Below, piece by piece: positions 26,101 through 38,100 of a stretch of 64,000 bases of DNA. Within the stretch, counting starts at the first letter, position 1. Each line of letters begins with the position of its first letter. The notes under the pieces are model-generated. The model was not told the DNA's origin and did no database searches. It was given only the letters and a program-made list of their open reading frames with translations. The position numbers and the translations under genes are program-made. Source of the DNA: Sternotherus odoratus (taxonomy: Eukaryota; Chordata; Testudines; Kinosternidae); NCBI GenBank assembly GCA_032164245.1, contig JAVMKO010000020.1:10443206-10507205 (forward strand), given 5' to 3'.

Positions 26101-29100
26101 TGGCCCAGGAAGCCTGGCCGATGATCCCATGCCCCGGTTTAAGAGCAGCGTGTGGCTTGTGCAATCTCTCCAAGCAGTGGAGAAACTGCAAGGGCAGTGC
26201 CAGGGCCTCCGGACTAGAGCCTTGGTGGCCCCGAGCCTTTGTTCGTGCTTTTCTCGTCCCCCCCCGGAAACGCTGGGGCTGTCTCTGTCTCCCTCCTTCG
26301 GCCGTGTTATTAGCAGCCTCATGGCTAAGGGGAGCCCGGTTTCCAGTGGACGAGAGAGGAGAGAAGGGAGAGAGAGCTCCGTGTGGCTGAACCATGCTGC
26401 TCATTGCTGGGCCAGCAGCTCTTATCTTTCTCCTTCCCCGATATCTCGCATAGCGTCACAGATGTTAGTTTGTACCCAGGCCAGCGGCCAGAGCAAAACT
26501 GTTCCAGGCTGGCATTTTTCCCGGTCTAATTTTAAATATCCTGAGCCCTGGGGCTTCCGCCCCATTCCTTGGGAGGCTATGAGCTTTCTCTGTTAAGAAA
26601 CGCTTACCGAGATTCAGCCTCCATTTCCATTTGTCCGATACCGTTCCCTTCCTTCTGGTCGGACCCCCTTGCGACTCCCCATGGAAATCCTCTCCCCACT
26701 TAGTTTTCATCTTTCAGACGTTTGCGGGCCGTCAATGTGAAATCCATTTTAGACACTAAAGGCCTATTACCCACGATGCGTCTGCCGGAAGCTCCAAGAG
26801 GATAAGTAGGGTCCGTAGCGTTCACGCGCGTCTTGTAGCGTGGAAAGCCGCGTGCGGATTATGGGCCTGATCCGATGCCTATTAAAGGGGTTGGATGGGG
26901 CCATGAGGACACTTGCCCCACCCCTGCCCTTCCAGTAATCTGAGGACAGGTGCGAACGCCCACTCCTAGTGTCATACGGAATTCTGCCTGAGCACCTGGA
27001 ATTAACGGGCTCTTAGCTGGGACTTTGGCCCAGCGGACGTGTCTCTAAGACGATGAGCCCAGCCAGGCCGCAGCATTCACAGGAGTTGTGTTCTTTGAAC
27101 CCCTGCAGGTTCAGCAGCGTGTTCCCCAGCCTGAACATGGCCGTGAAGAGACGTGAGCAGGCTCTGCAGGACTACAAGCGGCTGCAGTCCAAGGTGGAAA
27201 AATACGAAGAGAAGGAGAAGACCGGCCCCATCCTTGCCAAGCTACACCAGGTACGGAGCCGGGAGCCGGGCGCTCACCGCTGGGGTTGAAAAGCTCCAGA
27301 GCGAATGTTAGGCGCCCCCCCCCCCCTCCCGCGCAGGCAGGGTGGCACACCAATTTCCCTGACGTAAGGTTCATCCCACCGCGCCGAGTATCGTTGGAAG
27401 GTTAAGCGCCGAATTGTTTAGCGCAGTAACTGGGAATAGGGTGGTGAAATTACGACCGAGAAAATCTAGGCCTCGAAGCTCTCTTAAGCTACGGGATAGA
27501 CTTGCAAGGGAAATGATGGAAACACCATTGCTTGGGACATTTAAACCTAGACGTGAGGGGAAGTGCCTTGTAGACGTACACTTGGGGGCAGCTCTACCTC
27601 GGCAGGGAAATGGACGGAATGATCTTTTGTCTTTCAGTAGGTAAGATCTGTATCTAAATTCCCTGAAGGATAGGCTAATGTATTCAGTGTTTCGGGGCAA
27701 AGTGCCATTATTTGTTCAATATTTGCCACGCGCAACGCTGGGTAAACCCACGTCAATTAAGAGCGCTCGGTCTAAGACCAAACAGAAGGTCCTCTCCAGA
27801 CTAAAGCCCATAAGAACAGGTTAGGAGACGGTCCCCGGAACTTCAGAAGGTGACTAAACGGCTATCAAACAGAATCAGAAAATGCGACACCGTTGCCACC
27901 TGGTCCAAAGCTTAGTCTCACAAAATCGCCATAGCCGGTGAACGTGAAAGCTCCCCAAATTCTGGCGTCTTTCTGAAATTCGAGCAAAGGTGTTGGCTTT
28001 TGGCTTTTGTTTTGACTAAATCTTTGCCGGCATTCCCGGCCAAAGCTGTCCTTTCTAGAACACATTCGCTCGAAACCTCTCCGGAAGAGTCGCCTTCATC
28101 GGAGTCAGAGAACACGCCCTTTGGATCACTTTCCCCACCAAATTAAGTCTGGCGTTAAAGGGCCCTGTCGGCATTAACAAAAGAGAATTCAGAGTAAGCG
28201 GCTTACGCCGCTCAGCCTCAGTGACTAAAGCTACGGCTGGACAACTGGGAGTTCTTTTGTCCCGGCGATAAGTCGGTTTGATTTGTTTCCCGATGAACTC
28301 CCGGTCCGACGTAAATGTTTCCCCATGAAAATCGGAAAGAAGTGATCCAAAGGCTGAGCTCGGGGAGCCAGAGCTGCTGTCGGAGAGGACCGAAAGCCAG
28401 GCTCTACGAGAGAGATCCGGATATTGGGTAGGGAGTTAGCATAGTCTCAGCAGGTATTTCCATCCGGCCTAAAATACACATTGGGCCTTTGCGAGCAGTT
28501 TACCCGAGCCCCCGATGTTTGGATGCGGGAAGCTTCCCCGAGGAACCCTCCTCTCCCGTGAGGCGGCACGCTCTCGGCCGGATGGGCGTCGGACGAGGCG
28601 TTTGCCCCTTTCGAGCCTGGTGTCGTTTAAAGACCGGACTAGCCGGAAGTTATGGCCGCTCCCCCCAAAGGCCCGGAACCTGTCTCGAGGCCGGTCCGTC
28701 CGTAGGATTAGAGGCCGCCAGAGCAGGGCCAGCGTATGGAATGTCACTGCTAGCCCACACCCCCTCCCTTTGGAATTGCACCGGGATTAAGTGGCAGACT
28801 TGACCTCGTCTCGTGTTTCAGCACCCACCCCCTCCTGCCCTTTTCCACCTCTTCTCGGAGACATTTCCCTTTCTCCCCACGCTTCTGTTTAAAGATCGCC
28901 AATAGGACTCCCCAAACGGAAGGTCACGGCCAAAGCGCAAAGAGAGGAGAGACTCCCCCGGGGTTGACCCGGCAAAGTCTCGGAGGGCACGGGGTCAGGG
29001 GATCCAACCCACCGGTCCGAGAGCCAAGCCGGCGCTCAGCCTGGAGTCTCCCCTACTCACCTTGACTCCCGGCAGCCTAGCAAAGTTGCTTTGCCGGTCG

Positions 29101-32100
29101 AGTCACGCCTCCCCTCTCAATATGGGTCTTAGCACCGGCACGGGCCTCTAGTACGGCGCAGGCCGTAGAGTCCTTCCGAACTCGTCAGCTGTCCCGGCGA
29201 GAGAGAGATCCGCCAATGTCCAGTGACCTTCGGGTTAGTGAGAGAGGGCTGCGGCCGACAGATCAACTGTGGTGCTTGCTAACGTTGTCCTAAGGCTGCT
29301 AGTTAGAGGATCTCGTGTCACGTTCCGGGTTTGCTCGGTTTGGTTTCAGACTGCAGGCTTTTTTGAGGGCCCCGGTCTAGAGCATTCATTTCCATTTGTG
29401 AGGCAGGAGAAGGAACTCTTTAATTTGGTCTCCCAGCAGGTCATCTGTCCCTTGCTGCTCAGAGAAAAGCGACTTTGAGGCCTATTATTTATAGTACAAC
29501 ATAGAGGGGAGTGGCTCAGGAAAGCTCTTTGTGTGTGGTGCTCACGCACTCAGTTGAGTTGTGCACGTGGCAGACAGAAGGAGCCTGCCACGGTGGTGTC
29601 AGAGTCCTTCCTGCCCTTCGGTGATCTACCCGTGGATCTCTTTATGGGAGAGATTCTGTCGTGGCCTAACCATGCCCCAGACCCACGGGTTGGTCCTCGG
29701 AATGGTCCCCTGTCGCGGTCGCTAGGTCTTCTTGAGCCCTAGCGTGAAAACGCACTGCCCTAAGCCAGCCTCCCGGAAGTCGGTACGTCGGCTTGTTTCG
29801 GGAAAGGGGCAACCCCGTCTCTCGTTCCCCAGGCCCGGGAGGAGCTGAGGCCGGTGAAGGAGGACTTTGAAGCCAAAAACAAGCAGCTTCTGGAGGAGAT
29901 GCCCAAGTTCTACAGCAGCCGCCTCGACTACTTCGAGCCCAGCTTTGAATCGTTGATCCGCGCTCAGGTGAGACCCATAGCGAAACCTCCCCCTGCGCTG
30001 CCCGCCCTGGCGTCGGCGTCCATTAGCTTGCGCTCCTGTGTGATTGATAACCTGAGCTGATTCCTTTACCTCCCCACCCCCCCCCACCTCCTCTCTTCCC
30101 AGTGAAGAGAGAGAGACCTTAAAGGAATTAAACCAGACAGTTTTTGTAACTAACAAGATTTAATACAGAAAGAGAATAAAACAGAGATCCAGTACACTTC
30201 ACAATCTGGGGTTCCCTAGCTCCCTTCTGAAAAGGAGAGAACCACCCCAAAAAGCACAGGCTGACAAGAATCAAATGGTTATACTCACAGTACAGCTAAG
30301 TAGAAATATTAGAGCAAAGCTGAGTCATCTCCATAGCTAGAGATGAGCTCACGGACCCTGGCCCCTGCCGCATGGCCAGCAAAACGAGAACTGACTTAAA
30401 CCCCTCCCTCCCTCATGGCAGGGAAACTCGACGTTACTTGTTCTCAGGCGACATTAGCCCCCTCCAGCCCTGTACACTCATGACAGGGTTCTATGCCGGT
30501 CGAAGGCCAGGCAGGAAGAACGGCTCGGAGTGAACGTTGCCCCCTTTGTGCGTCACAAAGCGCCGCCCGGCTTCGGCGGAAGGTCCCGAGCAAAACTTTT
30601 CTGTTGTTTATGTAGGGCCCCGTCCTCCCATCCCGTCGAAGTCAATGAGCAGAAACGGGGGAGCTCGTGGGACTGGGTGGTGGCTCGTTGATCTGAATAC
30701 CGTGGCCCTCTGCATTCGGGGTCCCGAGCTGGGGTCCTAAAGGAGACGGGTATTAAGTAAGTCCCTGCCCGGGCTCCGGTCCTTCTTTGCTACACAGTTG
30801 ATGGGTGCCACGGGTCATGGCTGACGCGCATCCGCGTAACTAGGGGAGGCGGCACAACCGGACTATTCCGAGGTGCCCGGCTGCGGCGTGCCGAGACGAG
30901 CCCCGTTTGGATGGTCTCTGAGCGGCGGGAGGCTTTGGACATTTCTGTCGTCCTCCTGGAGGGTGTGGTGGTTTCCGCTGTCCCGCTCCCCCTGCCGGCA
31001 CGAGCGATAGAGAATGGGCCTCTGGGCTTTGGCCTCTGGGTAAGGACGTGGCACAGAGCAGGCTGTAATGTCGGTTGGTTTTTGGCGGTAGGAAGGTCAT
31101 AACGAACTCAGATCCCTCCCCGTCCCCGGGGGATCCGCGTGATCGGCGTCCAAAAGAACAGGATGTCCTTTGATTCAGGGACTTGTTCGTGCGAGGTCCT
31201 TCCCCCCCACCTCCCTCATGAGAAAGGGCCGTCCATCTTTGCCCAAACTTGCAGGGTCCTCCTCTTGTGGCGAGAGGGAACGAGGAAGGCGCGAAGCAGC
31301 TTAGGGTTCGTCTGTGCAGAGAAGCTTTTCCCCCTGCGGCCGGCCAGCCCGATGGGCCGGAACGAGCCTCTTCCCATTGCGAGCAGGCGTACGAGTCCGC
31401 TCGGTGGGAGACCGGCATGGCCGATTGGCGGGATGAACGCACACCTGGCGTGAGTCGGGGTGATGAGCAAGGCGGTGTGACTTAGAGTGCCGTGTTCACG
31501 CTCCCGTAGGCCCAGCTGTGCCCACTTACCAGTGCTTTGGGGGAGCGAAACTGGTGTCACTTAAACAGATCTGGAGGAAGATGAGAGTTAAATACGGGGA
31601 AGGCCTGTCCTAAGGGAGACCTTCCCCCCCCTCTCCCGTTGGTCGCGTTAGCTGCCAGTCTTCTCTCTGCCATAGATGTTAAGGCCGTTGCCGTCGGTTA
31701 AAGTGACATCCTCGAGGTCTTAGAGCGTGGGGGCAACTGACCCGCAGGGGTTCGTCGTCGTAGGTTCTCCCTGGGATTTTTGGCGTCCCAGAGAAGCGCC
31801 GTGCCCCCGAACCCCGTGCCGGTCTCTCCGGGGGACTCGGCTGGCCAGAGACGGAGCTGACGTGTGAGGTAGTTGCAGAAATCCAAAGAAGCCATTCTAG
31901 AGGCAGCGTAAGAGGCACGTTAAGGGAAGAAGGCCTAAATAAGACCAGTTCGGCGTCCCCTCCGAACTTGGGCCTCCGCGTACCCGAAAGCCACTTGCCC
32001 CAGACCGATCGACCTGCGATTTGGCATCGATCACCCTAACGTCCCTCCGTTAGAGACCAGGGACGCTGCTCTGTCTTCTATCGGAGGGGGAGCCGCGTCA

Positions 32101-35100
32101 GTCTGGATAGGCAAGAGCGACAGAGAGTCCCGTGGCACCTTACAGACTAACCGACGTGTCGGAGCGTAAGCTTTCGTGGGGGAATCCCCGCTCTGTCAGC
32201 TGCGTGCGGTGGAAATATCCAGAGGCAGGTCTAAATCTGCGGGCAAGAATCGGGCTTCAGATAACGAGGTCATTTCAGTCGGGGAGGATGAGCTCCTCTT
32301 CTAGCCGTTGATGTGGAGGCGCGAACCCCAAGGGAGGAGAAACGGCCTTTGCGGCGGGCTAGCCAGGCGCAGTGTCTGTTCAGTCTTAGTTCTGCCTTAG
32401 TCGTGCCGGAGGAGAGGGCCCCGTGCTCCGAGCGTCAGGGCTGAAACCACCAGGCCCTTCGGAGGTGGAGAAAGGGTCCCGGGCGGTTCTCTGCGGCAGA
32501 TCTTCCGGTCGGGGCCTCGAAACCCAGAGAGCTCCACAGTTGGTGGTTTCCTAATGGGGGGGCCTGTGTTTCCCTGTCTCGTGTCGTGCCGGTTGGCTGC
32601 CGCCCTCTGCTCTTAAGGCGTTTGTATTTGCGTGGGGTCGGGTGCCCGGGCTCCGCGAGGCGCTCTGAGGGATGAAAGACCTTAGACGGCCGTACGAACC
32701 CGAACGGTTCCTGCGCCCTCCCGTCCCCCACCTCCCGAGCCCGCGATCCCGGCGCGACACAGAGTCGGGAACCTCTTTCGAGGTGCCCAACCCAAACCCA
32801 GGTCGCTCCCGTGCTGGCCCTAGTGTGCCCCGCCCCACGCGAGCCCCGTCCCGTCCCTGCTGTGTCCGTGACTCTGACCTGTCGAGTGGGCCGGGCTTGC
32901 TAAGACCCCCCTCCTAGAAGCCTTTCCTGGAGAGTTGTTTGCCTTAGTTTTCTGTTTGCCGATCGCTTTTGCCCACGAAGCCAGAGCCAAGCCCGCTCGG
33001 CCTCCGCGGGGTTTGTTGCTTTTGGGGAGGAGGGTGGGGAGGAGGAGAGTGGGCTTTTCCATTCCTTTTGGATGGCAGTGAGGGGTCGGTCCAGCTCCGC
33101 GGCCCTCCGAGCGTAAGCCCCCGGCAGAGGGGCTCCGCGACGGCCCAGCTATAAGGGAGCAAGAAGGTTGAAAGCCGAGAATAAGCCGTCGGTTCCTGCC
33201 GCGCATCGGGGTGCGCGATCTAGTGACGGTGCCGGCCGGGCCGGCGCTGAGGAGCATGCGGTTGTTCCCAAGCTTGCTCTTTTCCCTCGCTTCGTCCGGC
33301 AGCGGGGACCGCGGGACCTAGGAGATCTTTCCCTTCTCCGTGGATCTGTTCCACGTCTGGGCAAAGATTCCTCAGGTGTCCGGGGCTCACCCGCCTTCCT
33401 CTCTCGTCCCTTTCCCCGGAGGTGGCTGGGATGGGGGATTTCTTGCCCCACGATGGAGGAGGAACAGAGACAAATGGGCACCTCTAGTTGCCGGCTGAGC
33501 ACCGGGAGTTGCGAATAAACCCGGGACTGCGCCCGGTTTCTCGCCGACGGTCGCTCCCTTTGCCGCGGTGGGGGCGGAGGGTTAGCGCAGCTCTGACCGA
33601 GTCATCCGCAGCCACCCTCGGTAGGGTTACTTGGCTTTCCTGTAGCCGCCCCCCCCCTCCACCCCCAGCACTTCAGACACGTGCAGTAGGTGAGCATTGT
33701 TTCCTCATTTTGCAGATCAATCAGCCTCCACTGCTACAGACTAGGGACCGAACAGCTAGGCAGCAGTTCTGCGGAAAAGGACCTAGGGGTTACAGTGGAT
33801 GAGAAGCTGGATATGAGTCCACAGTGTGCCCTTGTTGCCAAGAAGGCTAATGGCATTTTGGGCTGTCTAAGTAGGGGCATTGCCAGCAGATCGAGGGACG
33901 TGATCGTTCCCCTCTATTTGACATTGGTGCATCTGGAGTCCTGTGTCCAGTTCTGGGACCCACACTACAAGAAGGATGTTGAAACATTGGAAAGAGTCTA
34001 GAGAAGGGCAACCAAAATGATTAGGGGCCTGGGGCGCATGACTTATGAGGAGAGGCCGAGGGAACTGGGATGGTTTAGTCTACAGAAGAGAAGACTGAGG
34101 GGGGATTTGATAGCTGCTTTCAACTCCCTGAAAGGGGGTTCTAAAGAGGATGCATCTAGACTGTTCTCAGTGGTACCAGATGACAGAACAAGGAGTAAGG
34201 GTCTCAAGTTGCAGTGGGGGAGGTTTAGGTTGGATATTAGGAAAAACTATTTCCCTAGGAGGGGGGTGAAGCACTGGAATGGGTTCCCTTGGGAGGTGGT
34301 AGAATCACCTTCCTTAGAGGTTTTTAAGGTCAGGCTTGACAGAGCCCTGGCTGGGATGATGTAGTTGGGGTTGGTCCTGCTCTGAGCGGGGGGTTGGACT
34401 AGATACCTCCAGAGGTCCCTTCCAACCCTGATCTTCAGTGATTCTGTGATCAGCCAAGGGAGGCGACTCGCCCAAAGCTACTGAATGAGTCCGTGCCGGG
34501 CCTGGAATAGAACCCAGGCGTCCCGACTCACCGCTGTGACCGCTGAACTGCAGCGCCCCCTTAAGGCTTGTGAGTAGTTTCCCTCCCGGCCTGTCCCAGG
34601 GGCTCAGGCCCGCAGAGAGCGTCCCTTTCCCCTGCCCCGTTTCTGTGCCGATCCTCGTTTGCGCGCCGAACGGGCACGAGCTCCCGCTCGAAGGCAAGTG
34701 AACGGTCGGGGCCGCCCCCGGCCGGTCCGTTCATCCAGCCGGCGTTCCTCCCGGGTTCTCTCTCCCGCCGCGCCTCGTTGAGTGGATTGATCTTTGCAGG
34801 GTTTCGAGTTACTCGGTGGAATTTCTATTTGTGTTCTCCTCCCTGGGTATCTGTGGAATAGCAGCGATCGTTCTAGAGACTGGGGGGTGGGGAGGGGCAC
34901 AGCTGATACGGGCAGATGCCGCCGTTTTCTGAACGAAAGTAGAACCGGCGGCAGTTTCGCCTCCCAAGCATTAGGCACCGGAGGGTCCGGTGGGTTCCCC
35001 TCTCGGTTTCGTTTGAGGCCAGAGCCTTGGTGACTTCCGCCTGCGCTACCGACAAGACACGCCCTGCAGGGAATCGGTGCAGGTTCATTTAGCAGAGGGA

Positions 35101-38100
35101 CCCGTGGCACGGGGCTCGGAGCTCAGAATAGATGTTCCCGCTGGGGTTGAAACCCAGCGCGTGGGGGGGGGGGGGGGGGCATGATCTCAGAGCCCTGGAT
35201 CCAGCTTGAGCGGGACCCGCCACACGGCTAATTTTTGCCCCCCGGTCCCAAGCGGGTCGACTCAGGCTCTGGGGCTCGCCGCTGTAGACCAGGGGTCGGC
35301 AGCCTTTCAGAAGCGGCGTGCCGAGTCCTCCTTGATTCACTGTCAGGTTTCGGGTGCCAGGCATACACGTTAACGTTTTTAGAAGGTCTCTTTCTAGAAG
35401 CCTGTAATCTAGAACTGGATGGGTGTTGTATATCAAGTAAATAAGGTTTTTGAAATGTTTAAGAAGCTTCATTTTAAATTAAAATCCAGGCTTCCCCCCC
35501 CCCTCCCCCCCCCCCCCCCCCGGACCGGTGGCCAGGACCCAGACAGTCTGAGTGTCCCTGAAAATCAGCTCGTGCGCCGCAGGTCACCTACCCCTGCTGT
35601 AGACGTACCCACCGAGGGCCGTTGCGGCGAAGGGGAGCACTGCTCTTACTCACAGAGGAGTCAGCCAGTGAGTAAGTCTGAGAGGGGGAATCCTTGGGAT
35701 TTCCTGCTCCCGAATCAAACCTCCGGCGTTAAGGCTGGGTAGAGAGAGACCCTCCCTTCCGAGGTCGGCTTGAACGCCGTGTAGTAAATGAAGCCGGTTC
35801 CCCTTTCAGTGGGCGCTTTGTGTGCCCCTTTCCCTCGGGAGGAAAGGACAGCAGGCGGCAGAGAAGGCGAGCCGGCCGGGGCGCTGTGCGGCCGTCGTCC
35901 GAGACGGAGACGGCGCCCCGTCGATACGGCCTCGCGGCTAAACCTCCCGCAGAGCGTAGTAGGCCTGAGAGAAGGGAAAGAGGCGAGCCCTCCGGCACAC
36001 CCTAAACCGCTCCAGAGAAGCGGCGTTAGGGTTCGGACCTAACTAGACCCGCCGAGGTCCCCGTGGCACAGCTTGAACTCGGCCCTCCCGCGCCAAGGGC
36101 CACACAATCCGGGCCTCCGTCGGAGTCTCCCGGGTGACGTCGTAGCCCCGAAGGGTTCCCTCCGTCCACCCGCTTTGTCTAGATCGGCGGAGTCAAATAG
36201 TTCCCTAGCCGCGGAGTTTGAAGTTTGCACTTTAGAGGAAGGGGGGTTGTCGGCGGGAGCTCGCAAAGAACCCTTCCCTTATTTGGATACTTACTTATTT
36301 CCCAGTTAGGAAAGAGGAGCCTTTCCCCTTCCGCGTCTCCCATGCCGTTTGCAAGGAAATGGGGCTTTTATCACGAGGAGCGGCCTCATCTGGGCATCGG
36401 CGTGATCGAGTCGGGTCAGCTCTGGGTTTGGAGTGTCTGAGAGTGAGTATGTATGTGTAAAAGAGTGTGAGTGCGACTGTGAGAGAGTGTGTGTGTGTCA
36501 GAGAAAGAAAAGTACAGCAACTATGGTCCCGATCCTACACTCAATCAGCTCTGCACAAGCAGACACGTGCACTCATTTCCGAGCTTTATGGACTTCAGCG
36601 GGTACGGGGGTCCACTCCTATGGGGCTTGTGACAGGATCAGGGCCCGCGTTACTCATTCAGATTTGCACGTGGTACGTGATGATGCCGTTCTAATGACAT
36701 GCCATAGAGGCCAGGTCCCGTCTGTCGCGCGGTCCCTTGAAACGTCAGTCAGCTCCCCGGGCCCCTTCCCCGTCCGGTGGCCATCTGGGACGAAGGCAGC
36801 CCGCTGGTAAAGCGTCTCGGCGTTCCCTCGGTTTTTATGCAGAGCGGCCTCCGCGCGGGACCGACCGTCGCGGCCTTCCCGAGCCGCCGTCTCGCTGCGG
36901 GAGTCCCATCGCGTCCACTAGGCCCGCGTGCGAGTGGTGAACGGCGCCGTTTTCCAATGATCAGTAATTTTCATACAGATTTCAGCCAGCAGCCGTGACG
37001 TGGGTGTCACAGAGCGCCCGGGCGAGGGTCTGGAACTTGCTCCCGGTGAAGCCGGTTAGGACTCCGGGGGGAAGCGTCCTCTCTCCGTACACAGCCCGTC
37101 CCCAAGGCTAGGAGCTTTAGAGGTCCCCGTTTACACCTTTCTGGCTCTGACCTCGGAGCATTCGGCACCTTCTGTCCCTCCGTGCGCTTCCCCCAGCGAG
37201 CCCGCCCGGGGAGGGGGGGGGCGGCCTCTTGGGGGAGCCAGAGGGTCCTGCACCCCAAATCCACAGTCAGACGTGACTCAGCCAGCCAGTAAAACAGAGG
37301 TTTATTCGATGACCGGTACCTGGTCTAACCCAGACCATACAGCGAGCGTGAGCCCTCGGCCGGATCCATTTTGGGAGCCAGATAGCCCCTCTGCCCTTCC
37401 CTGCCTGACTCCAGCCAGTTTCAGACTCCAAACTCCTCTCCAGGTCAGGTGACCTCCCTCCCCCACTTGGAGTCAGATGACTGACAGCTTCAGGTATGGA
37501 CACCTGCACACAAGTCAGAGGAAGGATTCTCCTCCCTCACAGTGGGTCCGAACGCTCGCTCTCGTGGGACTCTGGGATCAGAGCTCCCTCTAGCGACCGT
37601 CCCCCGCCTCTGTATCGTCGCCGGCGGCCTACATACCACGGGTTCCGTCTCCCGAGGGCCGGAACCGCCCGCTCGGCGCAGCGCCTCCCGAGGGGCCGAC
37701 GGCGGCGACGGCAATTCCCCAGACGTTCGGTGTCGTCCACGGACGCGGCAGAAATATGGCTGAGGAGCCGTCATCTCGGCCGCTCGACGTCTTCGGAGCT
37801 GTCCGTCTGGGACCGGACCACAGACGTCAGCCGTGGGCATAACGGGGGCGTCATTTTAGATAGAGTCTCCCCGGCCTAGCGGGTGGAGCGGCGGTTGGAG
37901 GGTCGGGAACCGGCGCCTTGCGACGCCGTTGGTCACGCCGCCGTGGGCGTCCATTTCGCATCCGTCGAACGAGGCGGCGCGTGTCTGAAGAGGGCGAGAC
38001 GGTAGAAGGGTAGCTCCTTATCCCTGCATCCGCGTGTCACGCCGAGGAGAGCGTCAGAGACGGGCAGAGGGAGTACCGTACCGCGATGGGCACGGCGGGT

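Larger units (their letters stand above)
11261..27108 (+). other. BIN3 large intron (15.8 kb)
   Basis: No exon of another gene recognised. Holds the GA run at 12725-12742, a LINE/SINE 3' tail at 13180-13265 (ggcgctacagtattgcaaataataaataat type), a hAT copy (17195-17491) and the Penelope hairpin (22642-22827). CpG becomes common after about 15 kb. Confidence 0.6.

Noticed and set aside
25905..26596. Overlapping 161- and 211-residue frames in the BIN3 intron
   Set aside because: Different frames of the same DNA with no homology I can name; they look like chance in CpG-rich sequence.
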